Positions 7,752 through 15,174 of a stretch of DNA of 64,000 nucleotides are shown here, in pieces; the stretch's first letter is position 1, and every line of letters starts with the position of its first letter. The notes below the pieces were generated by a model that was given only the letters and a program-made list of their open reading frames with translations, was not told the origin of the DNA and did not search any database. The stretch comes from Mogibacterium sp. (GTDB taxonomy: Bacteria; Bacillota; Clostridia; Peptostreptococcales; Anaerovoracaceae): contig JAKSSP010000004.1 in NCBI GenBank assembly GCA_024403035.1, positions 1 to 64,000 of the forward strand, written 5' to 3'. A program made the translations under genes and the position numbers.

Positions 7752-8373
7752 TTTTAAGAAGGAATACAAAGAGTTCTACATGCCTAAGGACAAGCCGGCC
7801 ATTGTTGATGTGCCGGAAATGAACTATATTGCCGTACGCGGTCAGGGCGATCCCAACACAGAAGACGGCGAGTACAAGAAAGCCATCGGTCTTTTGTATG
7901 GCATTGCTTTCACCATCAAGATGAGCAAGAAGGGCGACCACAGGATCGAAGGATATTTCGATTATGTCGTCCCTCCGCTCGAGGGCTTCTGGTGGCAGGA
8001 GGGAGTCGAAGGCATCGACTACTCTCACAAGGAGGATTTCAGATGGATCTCGGTGATTCGTCTTCCGGACTTTGTTACCGGGGCTGATTTTGACTGGGCT
8101 ATCGGCGAGGCCACGCGCAAAAAGAAGGAAGACTTCTCCAAGGTGGAATTCCTGACTGTTGAGGAAGGACTGTGTGTGCAGTGCATGCATATCGGATCCT
8201 ATGATAACGAGCCTGCAACTGTCGAAATGATGCACAAATACATGGAGGAGCAGGGGTATGCGCTCGACATAACCGATGAGCGCCTGCACCATGAGATATA
8301 CTTAAGCGACGCGAGAAAGGTCGCGCAGGAGAAACTGAAAACAGTAATTCGCCATCCGATAAGGAAGATATAA
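7741..8373 (+). CDS. GyrI-like small-molecule-binding protein
   Basis: A 210-residue stand-alone GyrI-like domain. MNYIAVRGQGDPN, FDYVVPPLEGFWWQ and the late CMHIGSYDNEPATVEMMHKYM are characteristic of this family, which binds or hydrolyses small aromatic compounds and often accompanies regulators or exporters. It starts inside the end of the acetyltransferase gene and is ten bases from the methyltransferase gene, so the three are one operon. Whether it is a sequestering protein or an enzyme is not clear. Confidence 0.88.
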   Translation: MAFDFKKEYKEFYMPKDKPAIVDVPEMNYIAVRGQGDPNTEDGEYKKAIGLLYGIAFTIKMSKKGDHRIEGYFDYVVPPLEGFWWQEGVEGIDYSHKEDFRWISVIRLPDFVTGADFDWAIGEATRKKKEDFSKVEFLTVEEGLCVQCMHIGSYDNEPATVEMMHKYMEEQGYALDITDERLHHEIYLSDARKVAQEKLKTVIRHPIRKI

Positions 8374-8382
8374 GAGGGCACT

Positions 8383-9129
8383 ATGGACTATAAGGATATA
8401 AACGCGAAGACCATAGACCGATGGATAGAGGAAGGCTGGGAGTGGGGAAAACCAATCAGCCATGAGGTTTATGTGGCAGCGACGCAGGGCAACTGGGATG
8501 TCAAACTGACGCCAACCAAAATGGTCCCACATGAATGGTTCGGAGATCTGAAAGGAAAGAAGGTCTTGGGGCTTGCCAGCGGCGGTGGGCAGCAGATGCC
8601 TATATTTACGGCACTCGGAGCGGAATGCACTGTCATGGACATCTCAACGAAGCAGGTCGAAAGCGAGAGGATGGTCGCTGATCGTGAAGGGTATCAGATA
8701 ACGGTCATTCAGGGCGACATGACAAAGCCTCTGCCGTTCGCGGATAATACATTCGACCTGATCTTCCATCCCGTATCGAACTGCTATGTGAGGGAAGTAA
8801 AGCCGATCTGGAGAGAATGCTATCGTGTTCTGAAGCAGGGCGGATACCTTATCGCGGGAGTCGATCACTATATAAACTACATCGTTGATGAAGAGGAAAA
8901 GGAGATCATAAACCATCTTCCGTTCGATCCTTTGATCAACGAAGAGCAGAGAAAGCAGCTCGAACGTGAGGACGCGGGCGTGCAGTTCTCACACTCGCTT
9001 GAAGAGCAGATCACAGGGCAGCTCGAAGCCGGATTCACGCTCCTTGATCTGTACGAGGACACTAACGGCGAGGGAAGGCTGCACGAACTTAACATACCGA
9101 CGTTCCTGGCAATGCGCTCAGTAAAATAA
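8383..9129 (+). CDS. Class I SAM-dependent methyltransferase
   Basis: A 248-residue enzyme with the SAM-binding motif I VLGLASGGGQQMP, the acidic end of strand 2 (CTVMDIS), motif II QGDMTKPLPFADNTFDLIFHPVS and the post-motif YRVLKQGGYLIAGVDH. It resembles methyltransferase domain 11 enzymes acting on small molecules. It is last in the run with the GNAT and GyrI-like genes and is followed at once by a broken radical-SAM gene. Confidence 0.92.
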   Translation: MDYKDINAKTIDRWIEEGWEWGKPISHEVYVAATQGNWDVKLTPTKMVPHEWFGDLKGKKVLGLASGGGQQMPIFTALGAECTVMDISTKQVESERMVADREGYQITVIQGDMTKPLPFADNTFDLIFHPVSNCYVREVKPIWRECYRVLKQGGYLIAGVDHYINYIVDEEEKEIINHLPFDPLINEEQRKQLEREDAGVQFSHSLEEQITGQLEAGFTLLDLYEDTNGEGRLHELNIPTFLAMRSVK

Positions 9130-9140
9130 AATGGGAAAAA

Positions 9141-9493
9141 ATGGACGAAAGATTCGATTTACAGAAATAGCTGACCGAAGGGGTAGAACAGGTTATTAAG
9201 GACGCGCTCAGGGCTACGCTGAGGGATCCGCGCGAGAGCGCGTTTCTGGTGAAGTTTGCTGCTGCCTGGCAGCGGGCAGAGGATTCTTCCACATAAACTC
9301 GCACGGCGGAGCAGAGCTTTGTCCGTTCTCGCCATACTCTGACATCAATGTCAAGGACACTTCGCTGAGAGAAGCGCTTCAGTCAGATATCTTCACGGCG
9401 CTCAGAACAAGCGATATTCTTGCAGATGATCACATAGGAGGCTGCGTCCTTCACGCAAAAAGAGAACAAGTTGAAAAACTTTTAAATAAATAA
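9141..9493 (+). pseudogene. Radical-SAM/SPASM-type gene relic with internal deletion
   Basis: The frame from ATG 9141 encodes MDERFDLQK, then an in-frame stop, then LTEGVEQVIKDALRATL and RESAFLVKFAAA, which resemble the N-terminus of a large radical-SAM protein. From 9281, in a different frame, come HINSHGGAELCPFSPYSD and a tail ending ADDHIGGCVLHAKREQVEKL, which resembles the C-terminal cysteine-containing region of the same kind of protein. The central radical-SAM core with its CxxxCxxC is absent. A stop, a frame change and a deletion of most of the gene make it a relic. Confidence 0.7.
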
Positions 9494-9529
9494 GGAGCGT
9501 GCTGTTTGAAAAAGTACAACACAACGGAG

Positions 9530-9599
9530 ATTGTCGGCTGACCGGGAGGTTTGCAGACGATCACAAATCTCCCGCTGAAAGGCAATTGAAGTCGACAAT
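9530..9599 (+). other. Nested stem-loops before an acetyltransferase gene
   Basis: An outer pair ATTGTCGGCT (9530-9539) with AGTCGACAAT (9590-9599) encloses a ten-base-pair hairpin GGGAGGTTTG (9544-9553) with CAAATCTCCC (9564-9573); each stem includes a G-U or mismatch. The inner part recurs at 11506-11541. It ends six bases before the ribosome binding site of the gene at 9617. It could be a structured leader RNA or a mobile intergenic repeat. Confidence 0.45.
9540..9575 (+). repeat. 36-base imperfect repeat, copy A
   Basis: This copy matches 11506-11541 at 30 of 36 bases, including an uninterrupted TGCAGACGATCACA core. Both copies lie directly in front of genes in the same orientation, about 2 kb apart. 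Origin unknown. Confidence 0.6.
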
Positions 9600-9616
9600 T
9601 TTCAGGAGGTAAAACA

Positions 9617-10282
9617 ATGAATACAAACGACGTTATTATACGTTCAGAGAAAAAAGGCGAATACAGAGAGGTCGAAAACCTTGTGAGGGAGTCGTTCTGG
9701 AACGTCTACAGGCCGGGATGCAGCGAGCACTATGTGTTGCACGTGCTGCGCGACGATCCGGCATTCGTGAAGGAGCTCGATTTTGTGATGGAAAAGGACG
9801 GCAGGCTGATCGGTCAGAACATGTTCATGAGGACGGTCATCGAGGTCGACGGCGGAAAGGAGCCGGGACGCGGAAACACGAAAGATTCGGGCGCTGAAAC
9901 TGTCGAAGTTCTGACTATGGGCCCGATCTGCATAACGCCTGATCTTAAGCGCAAGGGTTACGGCAAGCTGCTTCTGGATTATTCGCTAAAGAAGGCTGCG
10001 GAGATGGGCTTCGGGGCCGTGCTGTTTGAAGGCAATATCGACTTTTACAGCAAATGCGGCTTCGACTATGCCCGCAAGTTTGGTATCAGGTATCACGACC
10101 TGCCGGAGGGTGCCGATGATTCGTTCTTTCTGTGCAGGGAGCTGATCCCGGGCTATCTCGACAATATGACCGGGGTATATCAGACGCCGAAGGGTTACTA
10201 TGTCGACGACGCGGACGTGGAGGAATTCGACAGGGGGTTTCCGCCTAAGCAGAAGCTGAAACTGCCGGGCCAAATATTCTAA
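9617..10282 (+). CDS. GNAT N-acetyltransferase
   Basis: A 221-residue single GNAT domain. TMGPICITPDLKRKGYGKLLLDYSLKKA carries the conserved beta-4 strand and the pyrophosphate-binding loop R/Q-x-x-G-x-G/A (KRKGYG), and VLFEGNIDFYSKCGF is the C-terminal signature of the YhbS-like group. AGGAGG lies about seven bases upstream of the ATG. Acceptor substrate unknown. It appears to be transcribed alone, between two intergenic regions with hairpins. Confidence 0.9.
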   Translation: MNTNDVIIRSEKKGEYREVENLVRESFWNVYRPGCSEHYVLHVLRDDPAFVKELDFVMEKDGRLIGQNMFMRTVIEVDGGKEPGRGNTKDSGAETVEVLTMGPICITPDLKRKGYGKLLLDYSLKKAAEMGFGAVLFEGNIDFYSKCGFDYARKFGIRYHDLPEGADDSFFLCRELIPGYLDNMTGVYQTPKGYYVDDADVEEFDRGFPPKQKLKLPGQIF

Positions 10283-10396
10283 AGAAAGAGAATGTTGGCT
10301 GGGCAACGTATTTCAAAAGAAGAATTCGGCCGACATGGTGTATAGAGAAAAGGACTTTTCTGAAATACTATAATTTTTAAAACAAAATCCCCAGAA

Positions 10397-10555
10397 TTTT
10401 GACAGTAAATCATGAAGAAAGAGTGATTCGCAGGCAGAAAGGAGCTGCTTCGCTTGCGAATCGCTCTGTTTTTTAATGGGATCGAATCGACGACTAGCTT
10501 AAATATGAGGCAAAATAAAAAGAGCGCTCAATTATTGCGGAAGTTACTGTCAAAA
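10397..10555. repeat. Possible small element with 12-bp terminal inverted repeats
   Basis: TTTTGACAGTAA (10397-10408) recurs as a perfect inverted copy TTACTGTCAAAA (10544-10555). The 159-base span includes the terminator. Length and arrangement would suit a miniature inverted-repeat element, but no target duplication is obvious and chance pairing of AT-rich sequence cannot be excluded. Confidence 0.3.
10420..10474 (+). terminator. Rho-independent terminator
   Basis: AGAGTGATTCGCA (10420-10432) pairs over 13 bases, with one G-U, with TGCGAATCGCTCT (10455-10467), and six T follow. It most likely ends the acetyltransferase transcript 140 bases upstream. Confidence 0.85.
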
Positions 10556-10623
10556 AATCAAGAAAAATCTCCTGAAAATTACAGTATTCCTGAAAACTCC
10601 TGTTTCAGATGTGGATGACGTTG

Positions 10624-10629
10624 TATAAT
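10624..10629 (+). promoter_or_regulatory. Candidate -10 element (TATAAT)
   Basis: A perfect TATAAT 75 bases before the gene at 10704. The -35 position (TGTTTC at 10601-10606) is poor, so an activator or another factor may be needed. Confidence 0.4.
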
Positions 10630-10703
10630 CGTAGCAAGAGGTTATTGAGAAAAAGTGAAGGCAGGCGCCGGTAAGAACACCATATTAATAGGAGTAAGCG
10701 AAA

Positions 10704-11498
10704 ATGCAGCATATATACGAACTTGAGAGGATAAGGACCATCGTAAAGGAAACAGAGGCGGATCTTACAAAGGAGTTGAAGAGCCTGCCGGATGGCATGC
10801 TCACAATACGAAAGCAGGGCAACAGGAGGTTTTATTATCAGCACTTCCCTAAGACAGGCAACCGCAAGAAGGCCAGAAGCAAAGGAATCACAAACGAGAC
10901 GGAAACGATCATGGGGCTTGTCCGCAAGAAGTATATTGAAAAAGCTTTGCTGGTAATCGATAAAGATATCAAGACATTGGATATGGCGATCAAACACTAT
11001 CAGCCTTTCGATGAAGCGACGCTGATGGCGGGCTTTGTAGAGAAGAATCCGGGGCTCGAGGTCGGGCTGTATCATGGCATGCAGTCAGATGAGGCGTGGG
11101 CCGATGATTACAAAAGGCAGGAGGATCTATTTAAGGAGCAGCTGATATATACTTCCGCGAAAGGTGTACCAATGAGGTCGCTCGGCGAGGTTTATATATC
11201 TTCCAGACTCGACCACTATGGAATTCCTTACAGATATGAGGCGTCGGTCCCGCATCCGGATGTCAAAAGGATACCGGACTTCACCATCAGGCGGCCAAGG
11301 GACGGCAAGATCATTTACTGGGAGCATCTGGGTCTGACGGATGACAAAGGCTATATGCAGAGGAATGATCTGAAGTTTGTTGAGTATGAAAATGCCGATA
11401 TCGTGCCATGGGACAATCTCATAATCACATATAACAAGGAAGACGGCGGCTACGATGCGAAGATCATAGAAGCCATGATACAAGGATGGTTGCTATGA
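10704..11498 (+). CDS. PD-(D/E)XK-like protein of unknown role
   Basis: The 264-residue protein has a charged N-terminal half that is probably helical and a C-terminal half that looks like a restriction-endonuclease fold: SLGEVYISSRLDHYGIPYRYE gives the helix with its acid residue, RIPDFTIRRP supplies the PD pair and KIIYWEHLG the second acid (E-x-L in place of ExK). Such stand-alone nuclease-fold proteins are common in Clostridia and often uncharacterised. The gene stops on TGA that overlaps an ATG at 11495 opening a very short frame. It stands alone between two intergenic regions. Confidence 0.6.
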   Translation: MQHIYELERIRTIVKETEADLTKELKSLPDGMLTIRKQGNRRFYYQHFPKTGNRKKARSKGITNETETIMGLVRKKYIEKALLVIDKDIKTLDMAIKHYQPFDEATLMAGFVEKNPGLEVGLYHGMQSDEAWADDYKRQEDLFKEQLIYTSAKGVPMRSLGEVYISSRLDHYGIPYRYEASVPHPDVKRIPDFTIRRPRDGKIIYWEHLGLTDDKGYMQRNDLKFVEYENADIVPWDNLIITYNKEDGGYDAKIIEAMIQGWLL

Positions 11499-11505
11499 CC
11501 CGGCC

Positions 11506-11541
11506 GACTGATAGGTCTGCAGACGATCACATATCTCCGGC
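11506..11541 (+). repeat. 36-base imperfect repeat, copy B
   Basis: Second copy of the repeat at 9540-9575. Here the hairpin arms are less well matched than in copy A, so if it is a structured RNA this copy is decayed. It lies between the nuclease-like gene and the promoter of the hydrolase gene. Confidence 0.6.
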
Positions 11542-11567
11542 AAACAGTATGTGGAGGCCTCCGTTTT

Positions 11568-11576
11568 TGCTACAAT
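11568..11576 (+). promoter_or_regulatory. Extended -10 promoter
   Basis: TGC followed by TACAAT forms an extended -10 element. The -35 is weak, as is usual for this class. It lies 100 bases before the hydrolase gene. Confidence 0.5.
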
Positions 11577-11675
11577 AGATGTAGAGAATAACGTATTAAT
11601 GCCTCGGAAAAAGGCCGGTGAGGCTCGGAGAAACGCAACATGAAATGTAACAGGTAACGCAATAAGGAGCGCGAC

Positions 11676-12620
11676 ATGATCAGAGAAAAAGTGATTGTTG
11701 GGGAAGGAACTGAATACCCTCTTAACGGTATGCTGACCATACCTGAATGTACAGGATCCGAACGCACAGGAGTCCCCGTGCCCGCGGTGGTGATGGTGCA
11801 TGGCTCGGGAGCCAGCAACATGGACGAGAAGGTGCTGAAACTCACGCCTTTCAAGGACCTGGCGGAAGGCCTCGCGAGGCACGGCATCGCGTCGCTTCGC
11901 TATGACAAGAGAAGCTTTGTCCACGGGCGGAAAATGCTGAAAGCGGGTGATGTCACGGTAAAGGAAGAAACCATTGAAGACGCGGTGCTTGCGGTAAACA
12001 TGCTGAAGGCGGATCCGCGTATCGACAGCGGCAACATCTATATTCTGGGTCACAGCATGGGAGCCATGCTGGCGCCGAGGATAGACGCTGAGGGCGGAGA
12101 CGTGAAAGGCCTCATAATGATGGCCGGCACGCCATACCGCCTTGAAGATATCGTTGTAAGACAGCTTAAGCAGGCTGAGGGAAATAACCCGATCATCAGG
12201 GGGATAGTCGGGCTGGAGCGCAAGGTCTACGCGGACAAGTTCGAAGGCCTCTATGAGATGAGCGATGAAGAGGCAAAGAAAAAGAAGTTCGCGGGCGGCA
12301 TGACTCTTTACTACTTCAAGGAGATGGGTCTGAAGACAGCGTCAGACTATCTTCTGGAGAGCAGCAAGCCGGTGCTGATCATGCAGGGCGGCAAGGATTT
12401 CCAGTGCCTGGCCGATGAGGATTTCAAGGGCTTTCAGGAGCAGCTCGCGGGCAGAGAAAACACCGAATACAAACTGTATCCGTATCTCAATCACTGCTTC
12501 GTTACAGCGATCTGCGACGACATAACAAAAGCATCAAAAGAATACAGTCTTGAACGTCATATTGGAGAGGACGTCATAAAAGACATCGCTGATTTCGTCA
12601 AGGCGTGGGATGCACGATAA
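11676..12620 (+). CDS. Alpha/beta hydrolase (serine esterase/peptidase S33-like)
   Basis: A 314-residue hydrolase. YPLNGMLTIPE and AVVMVHGSGASN form the entry strand and oxyanion region, ILGHSMGAM is the nucleophile elbow with the catalytic serine, VLIMQGGKDFQ precedes the acid, and PYLNHCF carries the histidine. The pattern fits the acyl-hydrolase group related to dienelactone hydrolase and S33 aminopeptidases. AAGGAG lies before the ATG. It is monocistronic, closed by a strong terminator. Confidence 0.9.
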   Translation: MIREKVIVGEGTEYPLNGMLTIPECTGSERTGVPVPAVVMVHGSGASNMDEKVLKLTPFKDLAEGLARHGIASLRYDKRSFVHGRKMLKAGDVTVKEETIEDAVLAVNMLKADPRIDSGNIYILGHSMGAMLAPRIDAEGGDVKGLIMMAGTPYRLEDIVVRQLKQAEGNNPIIRGIVGLERKVYADKFEGLYEMSDEEAKKKKFAGGMTLYYFKEMGLKTASDYLLESSKPVLIMQGGKDFQCLADEDFKGFQEQLAGRENTEYKLYPYLNHCFVTAICDDITKASKEYSLERHIGEDVIKDIADFVKAWDAR

Positions 12621-12650
12621 CCCGGCTCCGGCGACTGAAAAAGAGACGGA

Positions 12651-12694
12651 TTATACAAAAAGACAGTTCTTTGAAACTGTCTTTTTTTGTATAA
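12651..12694 (+). terminator. Rho-independent terminator
   Basis: TTATACAAAAAGACAGTT (12651-12668) pairs with AACTGTCTTTTTTTGTATAA (12675-12694). The long A/T stem also contains TATAAT at 12690-12695, which may double as a -10 box for the next transcript. Confidence 0.88.
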
Positions 12695-12707
12695 TAATTT
12701 CAGAATT

Positions 12708-12866
12708 ATGCGCATATTATTTTCGGGGAGAACACATACGAAATTAACACAAAGCATATTGAAAATAAAAAGAAAAATCGCGGGGATCCTGATGAGCCTG
12801 CTTGTGGCGAGCCTGCTTGTGATACAGGCGACGCCGGCGGCCTATGCGGTCAGCAAGGAGAAATAA
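12708..12866 (+). pseudogene. Orphan Sec signal peptide, gene body missing
   Basis: One frame from ATG 12708 to TAA 12866 encodes 52 residues. The second half is a textbook secretory signal: basic KIKRK, hydrophobic IAGILMSLLVASLLVIQA, and a cleavage site AYA just before VSKEK and the stop. Nothing follows for the signal to export. TTG 12759 is the likely original start. No convincing ribosome binding site is seen. I take it as the 5' end of a secreted-protein gene whose body was deleted; a functional secreted pentapeptide is possible but less likely. Confidence 0.55.
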
Positions 12867-12879
12867 AGGGGGACTATAT

Positions 12880-13437
12880 ATGTTTTACGTCAGCGAGATA
12901 AACCATGATGTACCGGAAACATTTGAGAACGAGACACAGAAGCTCATCTATGAGGCGCTCGGAAAGCTCGGCATACCTTTTGACAGAGTGACCAACGACT
13001 ACATAGTTTCGATGGACGACTGTGTCTATATCAACGAGAAGCTCGGCACCAATATCGTGAAGAACCTCTTCCTCTGCAACCGTCAGGAGACCGAGTTCTA
13101 CTTGTACGTGACCAGAGACAACAAGCGCTTCAAGACCAAGATCTTCTCAAAGGCGCTTGGCGTGTCGAGGCTTTCGTTCGCGCCTGAAGAAGCGCTGACC
13201 GAATACCTCGGTGTAAAGATCGGTGCGGCCAATCCGTTCAGCCTTGTGTTTGACAAGGACGGCAAGGTGCATCTGGTCATAGACGAGGAGCTGATGGAAT
13301 ACGATCGCATAGCGTGCAACGACGCGACAAACAACGCGCACATCTGCATCTCGAAGGCGGATCTGATGGATAAATACCTGCCTTACACGGGCCATGAGCC
13401 TGTGATACTGCACGTCGACGAGGAAGTCGAGGAGTAG
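12880..13437 (+). CDS. YbaK/ProX-type aminoacyl-tRNA deacylase
   Basis: A 185-residue editing-domain protein. NIVKNLFLCNRQETEFYLYV is the family's K-N-L-F core (the lysine contacts the substrate) and GANPFSLVFDKDG is the later conserved loop. Members hydrolyse mischarged tRNA, such as Ala- or Cys-tRNA(Pro), in the cytoplasm. AAAGGGGG at 12865-12872 lies seven bases before ATG 12880, so the in-frame start at 12844, inside the signal-peptide relic, is rejected. MsrA follows after 17 bases. Confidence 0.92.
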   Translation: MFYVSEINHDVPETFENETQKLIYEALGKLGIPFDRVTNDYIVSMDDCVYINEKLGTNIVKNLFLCNRQETEFYLYVTRDNKRFKTKIFSKALGVSRLSFAPEEALTEYLGVKIGAANPFSLVFDKDGKVHLVIDEELMEYDRIACNDATNNAHICISKADLMDKYLPYTGHEPVILHVDEEVEE

Positions 13438-13454
13438 AAAAGGAGGCCTTACTG

Positions 13455-13943
13455 ATGAAAACAATTTATCTTGCGGGCGGCTGCTTCTGGGGGACACAGA
13501 AGTTCTTCGACCAGTTCGACGGAGTCATCAGGACAGAGGTCGGATACGCAAACGGGCCGGACAGTGCGCCCACATATCAGGATGTCTGCAAAAGCAGCGG
13601 ACACGCGGAGACAGTACTAATAGAGTTCGACGAGGATCGCATGAGCCTCGCCGGACTTTTACGTTATTATTTCATGGTGATCGATCCCGTATCGGTCAAC
13701 AGGCAGGGGCATGACGTCGGAATACAGTACCGCACCGGCATATACTATACGGATACGGACATGCTGCCTGTGATACGTGAGATCTGCGATGAAGAGGCTG
13801 AGAAGATAGGCGCTCCGCTTGCCGTGGAGGTTGAGCCTCTTGCCAATTTCTTCCCGGCGGAGGAGTATCACCAGAAGTATCTGGATAAGAATCCGGGAGG
13901 CTACTGTCATATCCCGGCATCATATCTGAACCTTAAAAAGTAG
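13455..13943 (+). CDS. msrA: Peptide methionine sulfoxide reductase A
   Basis: MsrA of 162 residues. It reduces methionine-S-sulfoxide in proteins and free form. The active-site motif GGCFWGTQKFF is at residues 8-18, with EVGYANG, GHAETV and YRTGIYY as further family motifs, and the protein ends PASYLNLKK. No MsrB domain is fused and no msrB is nearby. AAAGGAGG lies before the ATG. It fits the general oxidative-damage theme seen again at 56 kb. Confidence 0.96.
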   Translation: MKTIYLAGGCFWGTQKFFDQFDGVIRTEVGYANGPDSAPTYQDVCKSSGHAETVLIEFDEDRMSLAGLLRYYFMVIDPVSVNRQGHDVGIQYRTGIYYTDTDMLPVIREICDEEAEKIGAPLAVEVEPLANFFPAEEYHQKYLDKNPGGYCHIPASYLNLKK

Positions 13944-13950
13944 GTGTGCT

Positions 13951-15168
13951 ATGAATGATTTCAATTGGGAATGCAGGACAAAAGTAAGATTCGGCGAGGG
14001 CTGCGTCAAGGAGTATCTGGCAGGGCTCGTGGAGGAATTCGCCATTCCGGGCGGCAACGTCATGATCGGATACGGCGGCGGTTCGGTAAATAGGAACGGC
14101 TCGTATGATGATGTGATGGAAGTGCTGGAGTCTATGGGCTACAGCAGGGAAGGAAACGCCGCCGAAGGGAAGATGATAGTCGAATTCCCGGGCATCATGT
14201 CGAATCCGACTCTTAAGAGGATGAAGGAAGGCGCTGAGCTAGCGTCGCTGATGGACGTCGGCCTCATAATCGCCATAGGCGGCGGCTCCGTCATGGACTG
14301 CTGCAAGGCCATATCCGTTCAGGCCAAATACGATGGAGACACCTGGGACGACTTCTGGATGAAAGGCCTTCCGATGAAGCACGATATCATACCGTGCGGA
14401 GTCGTGGTCACCATGCCGGCAACGGGAAGCGAAGTAAACGGCTGCGCTGTCCTTACAAATGAAGAGACTAAGATCAAGACCGACCGGGATTATCCTGAGA
14501 TGAATCCGGTGTTTGCTCTGATGGATCCTAAATATACGCTTACGATGCCGATGCGCCAGCTCAAGGCAGGCACATTCGACATACTCTCACACATAATGGA
14601 GACATACTTCAGCTGGCCGGCCTCGGACAACCCGGCTGATGATGTGTCCGAGGGACTGATGCGCGGGCTCATAAGGGACTTCCGCGCAGCAGTCAAAGAT
14701 CCGGGGGATCTTCCGGCCAGGAGCAATATAATGTGGACTGCCTCGCTGGCTGAGAACCGCATAATAAAGACCGGAAAGTCAAAGGACTTTGAAGCCCACA
14801 ACATGGAGCACCAGCTGTCGGCATACACCGACTGCAACCACGGCGAAGGACTTGCCGTGCTGCATCCAGCATACTACAGACATATCTATAAGGACGGCCT
14901 TCCGAAATTCATGAGCTTTGCGGATAGAGTCTGGGGACTGGACCGCGAAGATTATAACTCGGACGAGGAATTCGCTCTGGCGGGCATAAACGCGCTGGCG
15001 GATTTCATAAAGGAGATGGGACTACCGACGACACTGAGAGATATAGGATTCGGCGAGAAAGAGGCGGCCATGCTGCCTGAGATAGCCGAGTCGTGCTTCA
15101 TATCCGGCGGCGCTTTCAGGCCGCTCACCAAAGAAGAGATACTGGAGATCTACAGAGAAGTATTGTAA
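13951..15168 (+). CDS. Iron-containing alcohol dehydrogenase
   Basis: A 405-residue group III alcohol dehydrogenase, nearest in pattern to the NADPH/NADH butanol dehydrogenases (BdhA/YqhD type). It starts FNWECRTKVRFGEGC, has the nucleotide-binding GGGSVMDCCKAI, the entry MPATGSEVNGCAV, and metal-ligand histidines in SHIMETYF, HNMEHQLSA and NHGEGLAVLHP. It follows msrA by 7 bases and precedes the dehydratase gene by 6 bases. Reduction of an aldehyde or a 2-keto acid as part of the following pathway is possible. Confidence 0.93.
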   Translation: MNDFNWECRTKVRFGEGCVKEYLAGLVEEFAIPGGNVMIGYGGGSVNRNGSYDDVMEVLESMGYSREGNAAEGKMIVEFPGIMSNPTLKRMKEGAELASLMDVGLIIAIGGGSVMDCCKAISVQAKYDGDTWDDFWMKGLPMKHDIIPCGVVVTMPATGSEVNGCAVLTNEETKIKTDRDYPEMNPVFALMDPKYTLTMPMRQLKAGTFDILSHIMETYFSWPASDNPADDVSEGLMRGLIRDFRAAVKDPGDLPARSNIMWTASLAENRIIKTGKSKDFEAHNMEHQLSAYTDCNHGEGLAVLHPAYYRHIYKDGLPKFMSFADRVWGLDREDYNSDEEFALAGINALADFIKEMGLPTTLRDIGFGEKEAAMLPEIAESCFISGGAFRPLTKEEILEIYREVL

Positions 15169-15174
15169 GGGGCT

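Larger units (their letters stand above)
10283..10703. other. 421-base intergenic region
   Basis: No credible gene is visible. It holds a strong terminator (10420-10474), a 12-base inverted repeat pair (10397-10408 and 10544-10555), a short AGAAAA/TTTTCT hairpin near 10345 and two TATAAT boxes, near 10369 and at 10624. The base composition is richer in A and T than the neighbouring genes. Confidence 0.6.
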
